Source of the DNA: Polycladomyces abyssicola | GTDB taxonomy: Bacteria; Bacillota; Bacilli; Thermoactinomycetales; JIR-001 | Direction of reading: 5' to 3' | Assembly (NCBI RefSeq): GCF_018326425.1 | Contig: NZ_AP024601.1 | Span: forward strand, 1,600,001-1,664,000 | Length of the DNA stretch: 64,000 bases | Shown: piece after piece, positions 36,618 to 46,100 of the stretch | How the letters are laid out: the number at the start of each line of letters is the position of its first letter | Position numbering within the stretch: position 1 is the first letter of the stretch | The notes under the pieces: generated by a model | Told to the model about the DNA's origin: nothing | The model's database searches: none | The model's input: only the letters and a program-made list of their open reading frames with translations | Position numbers and translations under genes: made by a program

Positions 36618-38102
36618 TTATTGGAACCTCGCAAGGAATTTAGCGTAATTCAGGGGATTTAAAAAAGCTTTATGGATGGTCTCTTTGTCATAGGTTTTGT
36701 ACAACGAATCTTTGGCCGGTTTTGAATTGGATTCAATCAGATACAGTTGTCCCTTTTCATCCAAAGTAAAGTCAATCCCCATTTCACCAAAAGGACCATA
36801 TGATCGTTCGATACACTTATACACCTTGATTAAAAATTTATCCATTTTATTCCTTGTAGTGTTTGGAAAATGCTTTCCGAATTTCTTAAGAAAGTCATCC
36901 AAACAAAGCACTTTGGAACCGGATCGCGTACTGGTTATGGGACAACCTTTAACTCCCAATCTAACCGCAATGGAATTGATTTCAACTTCCCCCTTTCCAT
37001 TTCTTTGAAGTGTGGCCCGCATATCCACGTTTCGACCGCCGATTTGCACCGTACGAATACCATGTTGCATTAGGAGAAGATCTTCTCCGAAGAACGATTT
37101 GATTACCGGATACAAATCAGAGAAATCCTTTTTCAACCCTTGAACGAGTATTTTTCGAAAATAACTATACTCATATTGACCGTCTTCTCTCTTTTCGATC
37201 CGCATCACCCGACATCCCATACTGCCGATAGAGGCTTTTAGGTAAACGACAGGACTTTCATACAACATCTTTTTTAGTTCTTGAAAATTAAATAATTTCG
37301 TTTTGGGGAGATGCGGTTTCATCACCTCATACTTGCTCAACTTTTGGTGTAGATCCCATTTGTCGAAGTAATGTTGGGCATTAATGCTTGGTATGGACAT
37401 CTGGTGAAATCGTTTGCGGATTGCCTCGTGCTTTTTGGATTTTCTCGATATTCTTCTACTGCACTTATCATATAAAATATCCATAAGAGGAAAATTACTT
37501 CTTTCCCATTTCTCGCTTCGAGGGTTAAACCAGGTACCAACCACCTTTTTTTCTGGTAGACGAACATCCTCAATAGAAAAGTAGTAAATCAATGTTTTTG
37601 CGCTGGTATTGGCTTTAACCGTTTCAATGTCCCTGAAGGTGGGACTTTGTTTTTTCACCAGCTGCTGGATACGTCGTTTGGTTACAAAAATCCCAATAAC
37701 CGGTCCGAAATGTAGAACAGGACCATTGGTTTTCAGGTTGCATGAAATATCCTCATCAATCCCGCATTTTTTAATTAAATTCTTAGATAGACCTACCTTG
37801 TTCAATGTTTTATTGGGAAAACAACGAACCCGGATCTTCAATTGCCCTAATTTGAAGACGGCAATCGGTTGGGAAGCTTTATAGAGCCGTCGAGGAAGGG
37901 AAATCGCATATTTATTTGCACCTTGACTTTTGATGCGATACAAAGAGACCACATTGCTTTTGTCTTTACTCACTAATAGCCCACCTTTATCTAGTTTGTT
38001 CCCATGGAAAACCAAACTGCTGTTGCCATGATAGACTGGAAGTCGGACGTGAGCCCCGCTTGCTATGACCGCTTCGTACGGGGCGCGAGGAACGAGCACC
38101 AA
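36618..38102 (-). CDS. YheC/YheD-type ATP-grasp protein, full length
   Basis: Up to 494 residues. The first 200 or so residues form the YheC/D N-terminal domain ('LVLVPRAPYEAVIASGAHVR'); the rest is ATP-grasp: 'MKPHLPKTKLFNFQELKKML', 'VVYLKASIGSMGCRVMRIEK', 'LLMQHGIRTVQIGGRNVDMR' and the metal-binding end 'GEMGIDFTLDEKGQLYLIES'. In Bacillus such proteins are found with the spore coat. ATP-grasp enzymes form amide-like bonds through acyl phosphates; the substrate is unknown. The TTG/GTG start has no good ribosome site and the frame is open to about 38190. It lies 96 bp beyond the phosphonate operon. Confidence 0.8.
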   Translation of the reverse strand: MVLVPRAPYEAVIASGAHVRLPVYHGNSSLVFHGNKLDKGGLLVSKDKSNVVSLYRIKSQGANKYAISLPRRLYKASQPIAVFKLGQLKIRVRCFPNKTLNKVGLSKNLIKKCGIDEDISCNLKTNGPVLHFGPVIGIFVTKRRIQQLVKKQSPTFRDIETVKANTSAKTLIYYFSIEDVRLPEKKVVGTWFNPRSEKWERSNFPLMDILYDKCSRRISRKSKKHEAIRKRFHQMSIPSINAQHYFDKWDLHQKLSKYEVMKPHLPKTKLFNFQELKKMLYESPVVYLKASIGSMGCRVMRIEKREDGQYEYSYFRKILVQGLKKDFSDLYPVIKSFFGEDLLLMQHGIRTVQIGGRNVDMRATLQRNGKGEVEINSIAVRLGVKGCPITSTRSGSKVLCLDDFLKKFGKHFPNTTRNKMDKFLIKVYKCIERSYGPFGEMGIDFTLDEKGQLYLIESNSKPAKDSLYKTYDKETIHKAFLNPLNYAKFLARFQ

Positions 38103-38198
38103 ATAACAAAATTGACTGTAATGGAAAAGAACGTCCGATTGCCGTCTTTTTGATGACGGACTAGGGCGTGTCAGGGAATTGAGTCGTACAATTCTCGG

Positions 38199-38951
38199 CT
38201 ACGAGGTACCCTTTTTATATGCCTTAATTCGACGATACATCCTTTGGTCTTTTATTTTACGGAAGTGGGTCAGCATTGGGAACGTATTCGCTTCGATAAT
38301 CCAGACATGGCCCTTCTTATCCAGTCCCATATCCAATCCGTAAATACGATGGTTGGGATATCGTGAAGTCAATCTCCGGGCCGACAACAAAGCGACCTTT
38401 TCGATTTTGGACAGGATTTTTTTTTCGGAAAGATGTTTGAGGGAAGATTTTCGGATCGCAGATTCAACCATTAGCACGGTTCCTTTGCTTCTAGCATTGT
38501 TCGTGACAATGTAACCTTTTCCCGCCAGTTTAGCCACTTTCCCCGTCACTCTCCATGAATTGGAGTTCTTTTTTCGTCGTTGAACGATCACCCGTATATC
38601 AAAAGGGCGGTTACGGATTTCGGGCAGTTGAACCCGCTGCTGGACCATATAGCGACGGGATCCGATCATCCTCTTGATATAGTCATACGTCTTTTGGAAC
38701 CCTCGAATCTTTTTCTTTTTATTCTCGTGGTGGATTTGGTAATGTTTTCCTCCTAACGGTGATACCTTGATCACGCCAAACCCTCGTCTCCCAACGACAG
38801 GTTTCAGAATCACCTGTCCGTAGCGGGCGATCATTTTCCGTAACGCTTTAGCGGTCAGAAGCTTTGTTTTCGGCAAATGGGATGCCAACCGAACATCCTT
38901 CGCCATAAACGAATATCTCAACCATTTGTTTTTTTTGAGGATGCTGTTCAT
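38199..38951 (-). CDS. YheC/YheD-type ATP-grasp ligase in the phosphonate operon
   Basis: 250 residues, only the ATP-grasp part of the family. 'SHLPKTKLLTAKALRKMI' starts the fold, 'VILKPVVGRRGFGVIKVS' carries the ATP-binding lysine and glycine-rich loop, 'FDIRVIVQRR' follows, and 'IYGLDMGLDKKGHVWIIEAN' has the Asp/Glu/Asn metal ligands. It starts 3 bp after the transaminase stop, so it belongs to the operon for 2-aminoethylphosphonate. The natural reading is that it ligates AEP, or something bearing AEP, to a carboxylate; this is inference. Confidence 0.85.
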   Translation of the reverse strand: MNSILKKNKWLRYSFMAKDVRLASHLPKTKLLTAKALRKMIARYGQVILKPVVGRRGFGVIKVSPLGGKHYQIHHENKKKKIRGFQKTYDYIKRMIGSRRYMVQQRVQLPEIRNRPFDIRVIVQRRKKNSNSWRVTGKVAKLAGKGYIVTNNARSKGTVLMVESAIRKSSLKHLSEKKILSKIEKVALLSARRLTSRYPNHRIYGLDMGLDKKGHVWIIEANTFPMLTHFRKIKDQRMYRRIKAYKKGTS

Positions 38952-38954
38952 CTA

Positions 38955-40073
38955 TCATCCATCCTTCATATAATTGATGGTTATCAGGTAACTTTCCAAC
39001 GATTTTAAAAACCTTTCGATATCTTCGTAGGTGATATCTCCCATATTGGCGATTCTGAACGTTTTCAACTGCTCAAGTTTACCGGGGTAAATCGTGAAGC
39101 CCCGCCTGTATAAATAGTCGTGCATTTCATTGAAATCGAATCCATCGCAATCCGGTTCGAGGATGGCCGTGATGATTTTCGAATGGTGTTTTTCCGGGAC
39201 GATAAACTTCAATCCAAGCTGGGAAATCCCTTTGGTTAACGTTTCCCAGGACTTGACGTACCTCGCGTATCTCCCTGCCACCCCTTCTTGTTTTAACTCG
39301 ACAATCGCTTGTTTGAGAGCATACAGGGTTTGAACGGGAGGCGTAAAGCGCATCTGGCAGGTTTTTGAAAAAAACTGATATTGGTCATATAGATTCAGGT
39401 AATAATTTCGCGGTTTTTTGTGCTGCATGCATTTCAATTTATTTTTATCCGCGATGACAAACGAGATGCCCGCCATTCCTTGAAGATTCTTATTGGAACT
39501 TGAGGCCAGGAAACTGATATTCATCGTCTTCATTTGGATCGGAATGGCGGCAAATGAACTCATGGCATCTACGATCATATCGATCCGATGTTTCCTACAT
39601 AGTTGCCCGATTGACTCGATATCATTTAACAGACCAGTGGTTGTCTCATGGTGAACGACGGCAAGATGGGAGATGTTTCTGGGAGAGTGTTGAATCCATT
39701 TTTCCAGTGCTGTCAAGTCGATGCCCTTATCCGGTGGACTGTTAAATTCCAGGAAGTTCAACCCATAGGCTTCCGCAATCTCGCACATCCGTTTGCCATA
39801 GGCGCCATTATTGATGATGACCAGAATATCATTATCCACAACGGAACTTAAAATGGATTCGACCGCCGCCGTACCCGAACCGCCGAACAATACGGTGGTA
39901 TACTGCTCCGGATCTGCAACCAATCGGGTCAGTTCTGTGGATATGGAACCCATCAGGTGGCCAAATTCGGGTTCACGGGGGCATATATCAGGAACTACCT
40001 GAGCGTATTTGACACTGTCCGTTGTTGTGGCGGGTCCGGGATTCAGCAAAATATTTCTTTTGACCGTCTGCAT
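38955..40073 (-). CDS. phnW: 2-aminoethylphosphonate-pyruvate transaminase
   Basis: 372 residues of class V aminotransferase. 'NILLNPGPATTTDSVKYAQV' is the PhnW/serine-pyruvate start, 'LFGGSGTAAVESILSS' binds PLP phosphate, 'VDAMSSFAAIPI' holds the PLP Asp and 'ASSSNKNLQGMAGIS' the PLP lysine. PhnW usually degrades AEP, but next to PEP mutase and phosphonopyruvate decarboxylase it would aminate phosphonoacetaldehyde to 2-aminoethylphosphonate. It is third in the operon, 16 bp after the decarboxylase gene. Confidence 0.92.
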   Translation of the reverse strand: MQTVKRNILLNPGPATTTDSVKYAQVVPDICPREPEFGHLMGSISTELTRLVADPEQYTTVLFGGSGTAAVESILSSVVDNDILVIINNGAYGKRMCEIAEAYGLNFLEFNSPPDKGIDLTALEKWIQHSPRNISHLAVVHHETTTGLLNDIESIGQLCRKHRIDMIVDAMSSFAAIPIQMKTMNISFLASSSNKNLQGMAGISFVIADKNKLKCMQHKKPRNYYLNLYDQYQFFSKTCQMRFTPPVQTLYALKQAIVELKQEGVAGRYARYVKSWETLTKGISQLGLKFIVPEKHHSKIITAILEPDCDGFDFNEMHDYLYRRGFTIYPGKLEQLKTFRIANMGDITYEDIERFLKSLESYLITINYMKDG

Positions 40074-40088
40074 AGGATTTCCTCTCCG

Positions 40089-41237
40089 TTAATCTGGCAA
40101 ATTGTTTTTAATAAAAATCTGCAATCGCTCTTTCACTTCATACGGTTTTATTTTGGGGCGTCCCAGTTGATTCTTGGAGCCTTTTGAAATTCTCATATAG
40201 AGAAAAGTCAGTCCTCTGCTTTGCTTCCATTCCTGGATGGAGGATTTCAATTCTTCCAAGCTGTGGATGTAAATCGATTTCGTGTACCCGCAGGAAGCTG
40301 CAATCTCCATGAAATTAGTATTATGCGAAACCGTGCTTTGCCCCCCCGTTGAATCATGGGTTTGATTGTCCAGCAGGATATGGAGCATGTTATGCGGACT
40401 GTAATACCCGTTGGTAGCTAAACTCCCCATACGCATGAGTAAAGAGCCGTCCCCGTCGATCACGACGATATCCAAATCTCTTCGGGTTAGCGCCATACCG
40501 AGTCCGAGAGAAGCAGCACATCCCATGGAGCCGACCATATACAGGTGATTTGGGGCATCTTCGATTTCATACAATTCCCGACCTGTTTTTCCGGTTGTGG
40601 CAATCAGTACGGTTTTGTTGTCTTTCCATGCGCTGATGATTTGGAGTGCTTCATGCCGGCGAGGTAATTGGTCCGTGAACGCTTCGTTTTTCACCCTTTT
40701 GATACGGTTCAAATGAAGGGAAAGCGTTTGTTTTTTCAGGGGTTCCTCAGCAAATGTCCCTTTTCTGACAACGAAAAAGAAAGGTTGGTTGTTGGCGATC
40801 CACCGATTGGCCTCTAACAGTTGGAGTTTGGCCTTATTTAGGTCCGGTGAAAGAATCTGCCATTTCACTTGCATCAAATCTAGCAGTTCGGTCGTGATTT
40901 GCCCCATCAGCTCATGTTGTGGTTCATCGGGGATTCCCGGTTCTCCCCGAAGGCTGACAAATCCAAGGACCGGAATCCGAAACGGATAGTTAAGAGACAC
41001 CAATGGGGAGACCGCGTTGGACAGCCCCGAATTCTGCATCAGAACCACGGCTTTTTTCCCTGCCAAAAAGGCTCCGTCAGAAATGGCAACCGCATCTCCC
41101 TCATTGGCTGCTCCAACATATTCGCATTCATTGATGGCGTAGTTAATCAGGTTTTTCAAAAAAGAGCACGGAACCCCACTGTAAAATGAATACCCCAACT
41201 TCCGAAGTTCTTCCCCGAATGCTTTCGTATGCAGCAT
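40089..41237 (-). CDS. ppd: Phosphonopyruvate decarboxylase
   Basis: 382 residues. A ThDP enzyme in the Ppd/Fom2 style: the N-terminal half has 'FYSGVPCSFLKNLINYAINE' and 'AANEGDAVAISDGAFLAGKK', the C-terminal half the ThDP motif 'VVIDGDGSLLMRMGSLATNG' to 'LLDNQTHDSTGG'. It makes phosphonoacetaldehyde from phosphonopyruvate, pulling the unfavourable PEP mutase step forward. Its ATG shares a base with the stop of pepM. Confidence 0.93.
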   Translation of the reverse strand: MLHTKAFGEELRKLGYSFYSGVPCSFLKNLINYAINECEYVGAANEGDAVAISDGAFLAGKKAVVLMQNSGLSNAVSPLVSLNYPFRIPVLGFVSLRGEPGIPDEPQHELMGQITTELLDLMQVKWQILSPDLNKAKLQLLEANRWIANNQPFFFVVRKGTFAEEPLKKQTLSLHLNRIKRVKNEAFTDQLPRRHEALQIISAWKDNKTVLIATTGKTGRELYEIEDAPNHLYMVGSMGCAASLGLGMALTRRDLDIVVIDGDGSLLMRMGSLATNGYYSPHNMLHILLDNQTHDSTGGQSTVSHNTNFMEIAASCGYTKSIYIHSLEELKSSIQEWKQSRGLTFLYMRISKGSKNQLGRPKIKPYEVKERLQIFIKNNLPD

Positions 41238-42130
41238 CAGTGATCACCCGGAACTTTTTTAGAGGGAAGATATTTCTTTTCCGCCGCTTGAAGCTCTTCG
41301 GCCCCTTGCAGCCGGAAAATCTCGTCGACGGTTGCCACGTTGCCTTCCACACCGATAAGACTTTTCTCTTGGTAAATTTGCCGCGATATTTTTTTCATCG
41401 CGTCAATGGACGCCCTTACATTATGATTGGCCCAGATGACGAGATTGACCCCCAGCTCATGGAACCGATACGTCGGAGTGGTATAATATTTCGTAGGCAC
41501 AATGACCACCGGGTGTCTTCCGTTCCATTCTTTCATAAACGCTTCAATTTCTGTGATGTCCGATCGTTTGCTGTGGATGAGGATAGCATCCGCCCCTGAT
41601 TGCCGGTAAGCCTCCGCGCGTCGCAACGCTTCCTTCAAACCCCAGCCCGCAATAAAAGCTTCCACCCTCGTGACTACGACAAAGTCGTCGTCCAGTTGGG
41701 TGTCTTTCATCGCTTTGATCTTGCCACAAAACTCCTCCACATCTGCAAGAGGTTGGGATTCGCCGTTGATAAAGGAGTTGGTTTTCGGGAACAGCTTATC
41801 TTCAATGCAAACGCCCGCTATATTTCGTTGCTCTAATTTTTTGACCAGACGCCTGGCGTTATTAAAGTTTCCGTATCCTGTATCTCCGTCCAGCAAGATT
41901 GGAATGGATGTAGCGTCACTCATAAACTCCAAAACATCCAGTACTTGAGTCCAGGAAGCTTCGTTGTTATCTCTGACTCCCAGACTCGCGGAGATGGAGA
42001 GTCCGCTGGCCCAAATCCCTTCAAAACCGACTTCTTCCACGATTTTTGCAGACAAACCGTTATGCGCTTCCATGATAAAATCCGGATTTTTTGAGGAAAT
42101 CATTTCTCTTAATCTCGTTGTTTTTTTCAT
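41237..42130 (-). CDS. pepM: Phosphoenolpyruvate phosphomutase
   Basis: 297 residues of the isocitrate lyase/PEP mutase superfamily. The signature EDK-x5-NS that marks true PEP mutases is present in '[13 protein letters not shown]', and the Mg site '[16 protein letters not shown]' is intact. It makes the C-P bond, the entry step of nearly all phosphonates. GGATAAGGAT precedes the ATG. It is first in the operon pepM-ppd-phnW-ATP-grasp. Confidence 0.95.
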   Translation of the reverse strand: MKKTTRLREMISSKNPDFIMEAHNGLSAKIVEEVGFEGIWASGLSISASLGVRDNNEASWTQVLDVLEFMSDATSIPILLDGDTGYGNFNNARRLVKKLEQRNIAGVCIEDKLFPKTNSFINGESQPLADVEEFCGKIKAMKDTQLDDDFVVVTRVEAFIAGWGLKEALRRAEAYRQSGADAILIHSKRSDITEIEAFMKEWNGRHPVVIVPTKYYTTPTYRFHELGVNLVIWANHNVRASIDAMKKISRQIYQEKSLIGVEGNVATVDEIFRLQGAEELQAAEKKYLPSKKVPGDH

Positions 42131-42227
42131 ACGATCCTTATCCTTTCTATCCTTTCCAATATGTCCATTATGTTAATTTTTTTTATAATATGTACTGAGC
42201 TGATCATTTGCTTAGACTCCTACGAAA

Positions 42228-42256
42228 ATAAAAAAAAAGCCCATCACCGGGCTTAA
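42228..42256 (-). terminator. Intrinsic terminator of the ATP-grasp gene at 42280
   Basis: On the minus strand AAGCCC and GGGCTT form a 6-bp stem and a run of nine T follows. A degenerate form is found at 45287-45312 behind the second copy. Confidence 0.8.
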
Positions 42257-42279
42257 AATACAGAAACAAATAGAGAAAA

Positions 42280-43029
42280 TTATCTTGCAATCTTCCTCAT
42301 ACGCTGAATTTTTCGATACAGGGTTTTATCAGGTAACTTTTTAAAATTCGCCTTAGTTAACGGTTCAATATTTACCTCGTAAATCCATATCCTCTTCTTG
42401 CGGTCGATTCCCATGTCCACGGCGAACTCTTTGAGATTCGGATACATTCGACTCACATTTTTGACCGTTTTGACGGCACACTCCTTCAATCGCTGGATCA
42501 TTTTTACCGATTCTTTACTGGAATATTTCAAATGTCGGGTAAAGAGTTTGTAGATGGGTGTCGGGGTACCGCCCAAATGAGATGTTGTCACAATACTTCC
42601 CGGTGCCCCCAACCTTCCGCAAATCCCACCAACCACCCATTTACCGTGGATTCTCAACACATGGCAACGGAGATCAAAGTGCCGCCGATTCTTTGTCACA
42701 CTGTCAATAGCCTGTTGAATGATGTACTTTTTACCTTTTGTCAGGCGGTACACTTTTTTCCACAGATTCTTCCGATCTGCATATTTCTTGTGGGATCCGT
42801 ACCTTATTTTAAATCGGTGATCTTTTAACCTTTCGATCCGTATCACTCCTCTGGATTTAAATCCTTTGTCCGGTTTGAGGTAGACCTTATCATGTTTTTT
42901 AATCATTCGCTTCAGCGAATTTTTGTAAAGTAGCTCCGTTTTAGGAATATGGACGGCGATCTTAGGAGTGTGAATAAGCTGGTAAGCAACCGCTAGCTTG
43001 CTTTTAACGTGGTGTTTTTTTATGGACAT
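42280..43029 (-). CDS. YheC/YheD-type ATP-grasp protein, copy 1
   Basis: 249 residues, very basic. 'IAVHIPKTELLYKNSLKRMI' and 'KVYLKPDKGFKSRGVIRIER' start the ATP-grasp fold, 'YIIQQAIDSVTKNRRHFDLR' follows, and 'EFAVDMGIDRKKRIWIYEVN' carries the metal ligands. It differs from the copy at 45351-46100 at about 22 positions by eye. It is transcribed toward pepM but has its own terminator, so it is a separate unit. AAGGTGG precedes the ATG. The substrate is unknown. Confidence 0.85.
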   Translation of the reverse strand: MSIKKHHVKSKLAVAYQLIHTPKIAVHIPKTELLYKNSLKRMIKKHDKVYLKPDKGFKSRGVIRIERLKDHRFKIRYGSHKKYADRKNLWKKVYRLTKGKKYIIQQAIDSVTKNRRHFDLRCHVLRIHGKWVVGGICGRLGAPGSIVTTSHLGGTPTPIYKLFTRHLKYSSKESVKMIQRLKECAVKTVKNVSRMYPNLKEFAVDMGIDRKKRIWIYEVNIEPLTKANFKKLPDKTLYRKIQRMRKIAR

Positions 43030-43533
43030 AATACCACCTTCTACTCCTCCATTTTTTTGCTTCGAGATATCTTTGATACATATTTTTATTGTTTATTTTA
43101 TTCCTCGGAGCTTGCCGCGTAAGGGCTAATTCATAGTGAATTTGGGGTCACCGTCCCGAAAATAAGAAAATGTGCGCCTCACCAGGCGGTAAATCTCTTT
43201 TAATAGAAAAGGAGAAGTTCGGAAGAAAAGACTTCTGGGTCAAGCACCTACCTAGCAGCGAAAGTTAAAGGGACAATAGCATGTCACTAAAACGGGATGT
43301 CAAAATAGGGCGATTCATTCGTTGCCCGAATCTTCCGGCTGGAAGATGGAGAGGAATGACGGCCTACCTTACTGTAAGCTAACACATCCGACACAACAAA
43401 AAACCCAGTATCCTGTACGCTAAGCATTCCTGTAACAAAATAAAGAGGCGTTTTGAAAAAGAGAAGCACCTCCTGCTACATACGGGGTGTCAGGTGCTAG
43501 CACTGACCCCTCAATAACTAGGAGGTACTTCAC
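43030..43533. other. Gene-free stretch with duplicated flank and IS110 leader
   Basis: 43085-43170 resembles 46485-46570 ('TTATTTTATTCCTCG', 'GGATTTGGGGTCA'), which marks the edge of the segmental duplication. A near-palindrome around 'TGCTAGCA' (43487-43508) lies just before the IS110 piece and probably belongs to it. No gene. Confidence 0.5.
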
Positions 43534-43767
43534 ATGAAGAATAAGCAAAATCTGAAATTGGAGCAATACGCCGGGTTCAACCGGCTGATTCGGTGGATTC
43601 GAACACTTCAGGCGGAACATGAGAAAACGCACGTCCTTTTCGGATTGGAACCCACTGGCCATTATTGGCTGATATTAGCTCAGTTTCTTAGAAATCAAGG
43701 CATCCAAGTGGTGCTGGTCATTTTCTTCTTGATTTCAAAAGTTCAATTATTCAAAAGGACAAACTAA
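43534..43767 (+). pseudogene. IS110-family transposase fragment
   Basis: AGGAGG precedes ATG 43534. After 11 residues the sequence joins 'AGFNRLIRWIRTLQAEHEK', 'VLFGLEPTGHYW' and 'LAQFLRNQGIQVVLV', which are part of the DEDD domain of IS110 transposases. The first 40 or so residues with the initial catalytic Asp are deleted, and the homology stops near 43725, so it is inactive. Confidence 0.75.
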
Positions 43768-43802
43768 TTGTATGTCATCGTATTTCGAATTAAACGATCA
43801 CC

Positions 43803-44906
43803 TCACTTCTGGTCTTCCAGTATGGCTTGGGCACCCGGCAGATCGTCGAACCAGGTGGCCCGGTCGGGACAGTCCAACACCATGAAGTGACCGTAGTAGT
43901 CAGGATGACGGGCCTGATGGTACTTTAGGTATATTTTCCCCTGATCGACCCCCAGAATTTCGATCTTGCCCGAAGAGTGGCTCATCACGTAGCGAATCCG
44001 TTTGCCCAGACCGGAAGTACGGGTTTTCGCCTTTTCAATCACTTCATAGGCCTCTTTGAGAGACAAAACGAAACTGGCGTTGCCGGCGACAGGGCGGTTT
44101 TGGAAGAAATAGTAAGGCGTGACGCCGGCCCACGAGAGTTTGTCCAAAAGTTCCGCCAGCACCTCCGGATCGTTGTTGATTCCGCGTAGAACCGGTGTCT
44201 GATTGACCAAAACGACCCCGGCACGTTGTAAAGCGTCAATGGCTCGGTACGCTTCGTCGGTTAATTCCCGCGGGTGGTTGAAATGGGCCATAATGTAGAT
44301 TCTCGTATCAGGCCTGGAATACTCGGACAAGGTTTGGAGCAGCTCCTCATCTTCGTAGATACGCATCGGATTGAACGCGGGCAACTTGGTGCCGAAGCGA
44401 ATGATCTTGACATGGGGAATTGCACGGAGCATTTTCAGAATCTGCCTGATTTTCCCGGTCGCTAAAATCAACGAATCTCCGCCTGTTAACAACACGTTGT
44501 TGATCTCCGGATGATTGGCGATATACTCGACGCCTTTGCTCACTTCCATGGAGGTTTCATGCACATCGTTGCGAAACAGGCGTTTGCGGAAACAGAAACG
44601 ACAATAAGCTCCGCATACTTCCGATACCAGGAGAAGTGCCGTGGTCCCATATTTATGTTGGCAGCCCGGTACGACGTAGTTGGTGTGTTCGTCGGATGCA
44701 TCCCATTTGCCGTATTCGTCTAATTCCCGTTCATTGGGGATGATCAATTTATAGATCGGATCATTGTCGGGATCCTCCCAATCAATTAGGGAGAGATAAT
44801 AGTCATTGATTCGAAACACGAATTTTTCCGTTATCGCTCTCAGTTTTTCACGCTTATCCTCCGGAATTGCTCCAATCTTACGAATATCAGTGATGTAGCG
44901 TGGCAT
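43803..44906 (-). CDS. kamA: KamA-family lysine 2,3-aminomutase
   Basis: 367 residues. The radical SAM cluster motif is 'EVCGAYCRFCFRKRLF' (Cx3Cx2C). The glycine-rich SAM site 'LLTGGDSLIL' and PLP lysine region near the C-terminus ('SGKIEILGVDQGKIYLKYHQ') fit KamA. It turns L-lysine into L-beta-lysine. It is shorter than the clostridial enzymes but close to KamA-family members of Bacilli; EpmB-like or other aminomutase activity is possible. No acetyltransferase (ablB) is next to it. It lies between the two copies of the ATP-grasp gene. Confidence 0.85.
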   Translation of the reverse strand: MPRYITDIRKIGAIPEDKREKLRAITEKFVFRINDYYLSLIDWEDPDNDPIYKLIIPNERELDEYGKWDASDEHTNYVVPGCQHKYGTTALLLVSEVCGAYCRFCFRKRLFRNDVHETSMEVSKGVEYIANHPEINNVLLTGGDSLILATGKIRQILKMLRAIPHVKIIRFGTKLPAFNPMRIYEDEELLQTLSEYSRPDTRIYIMAHFNHPRELTDEAYRAIDALQRAGVVLVNQTPVLRGINNDPEVLAELLDKLSWAGVTPYYFFQNRPVAGNASFVLSLKEAYEVIEKAKTRTSGLGKRIRYVMSHSSGKIEILGVDQGKIYLKYHQARHPDYYGHFMVLDCPDRATWFDDLPGAQAILEDQK

Positions 44907-44989
44907 ACAATACCCTCCATTTGCTGAGTTTACCAGTAAAGTATTTCTGATTAGACCCTCAAATCCATCTTAAAAGGGTTCATCCCTTC

Positions 44990-45231
44990 TTTGGCGAAAT
45001 AGCCCCGCAAGGAAGGGATTATGGATTGTCTCTTGGTAATAGGCTTTGTACAAATAATCTTTGGCCGGTTTTGAATTGGAGTAAGATAAAGTTGTCCTGT
45101 TCATCTAAAGTAAATTCAATCCGGTGGGGTTTCCCTTCCGGAAGTCCCAATACACGGAGATAGCGAACCATATTACGGGAACAGCCCGTCTCGCTCGCAA
45201 TTGATCGAATACTCTTGCCAGACACCTTCAT
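44990..45231 (-). pseudogene. Composite remnant: IS21 IstA start joined to a YheC/D gene end
   Basis: On the minus strand 'MKVSGKSIRSIASETGCSRN' to 'YLRVLGLPEGKPH' is the N-terminal HTH of an IS21 transposase. It runs directly into 'IEFTLDEQDN', which matches 'IDFTLDEKGQ' of the gene at 36618, and the DNA after it keeps matching that gene's 3' end ('TTTGGCCGGTTTTGAATTGGA') in a broken frame. Two unrelated fragments have been fused by recombination. Confidence 0.7.
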
Positions 45232-45350
45232 TAATCACTTTACTATATGTGCTTACCTAATCATTTGCTTAGACTCCGACGAAAATAAAAAAAGCCTATC
45301 AACGGGTTTAAAATACAGAAACAAATGTCTCTTTTGGGGGGAAGAAACTT

Positions 45351-46100
45351 TTACTTTGCGATCTTCCTCATGCGCTGAATTTTTCGATACAGAGTTTTAT
45401 CAGGTAACATTTTGAAATTCCCCTTAGTCAGCGGTTCAATATTTACCTCGTAAATCCATATCCTCTTCTTGCGGTCGATTCCCATGTCCACGGCGAATTC
45501 TTTGAGATTCGGATACATTTGACTCACAACCTTGACCGTTTTAAGGGCACACTCTTTCAATTGCAGGATCATTTTTATCGATTCTTTACTGGAATATTTC
45601 AAATGTCGGGTAAAGAGTGTGTAGATGGGTGTCGGGGTACCGCCCAAATGAGATGTTGTCACAATACTTCCCGGCGCCCCCAACCTTCCGCAAATCCCAC
45701 CAACCACCCATTTACCATGGATTCTCAGAACATGGCAACGAAGATCGAAGTGTCGCCGATCCTTTGTCACACTGTCAATGGCCTGTTGAATAATGTACTT
45801 TTTATCTTTTGTAAGACTATCCACTTTTTCCCATATTTCCTTCCGATCTGCGTATTTCTTGTGTGATCCGTACCTTATTTTAAATCGGTCATCTTTTAAC
45901 CTTTCTATCCGTATCACTCCCCTGGATTTTCTTCCCCTGTCTGGTTTGAGGTAGACCTTATCATATTTTTTAATCATTCGTTTCAACGAATTTTTGTAAA
46001 GTAGCTCTGTTTTAGGAATATGGGCGGCGATCTTAGGAGTGTGAATAAGCTGGTAAGCAACCGCTAGCTTGCTTTTAACGTGGTGTTTTTTTATGGACAT
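45351..46100 (-). CDS. YheC/YheD-type ATP-grasp protein, copy 2
   Basis: 249 residues and about 91 percent identical by eye to copy 1; changes cluster around residues 88-99. All ATP-grasp elements are retained ('KVYLKPDRGRKSRGVIRIER', 'RRHFDLRCHVLRIHGKWVVG', 'EFAVDMGIDRKKRIWIYEVN'). The frame is open to 46178, but AAGGTGG before ATG 46100, shared with copy 1, sets the start. The duplication includes the upstream and downstream flanks. Both copies appear intact, so dosage or divergence may be selected. Confidence 0.85.
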   Translation of the reverse strand: MSIKKHHVKSKLAVAYQLIHTPKIAAHIPKTELLYKNSLKRMIKKYDKVYLKPDRGRKSRGVIRIERLKDDRFKIRYGSHKKYADRKEIWEKVDSLTKDKKYIIQQAIDSVTKDRRHFDLRCHVLRIHGKWVVGGICGRLGAPGSIVTTSHLGGTPTPIYTLFTRHLKYSSKESIKMILQLKECALKTVKVVSQMYPNLKEFAVDMGIDRKKRIWIYEVNIEPLTKGNFKMLPDKTLYRKIQRMRKIAK

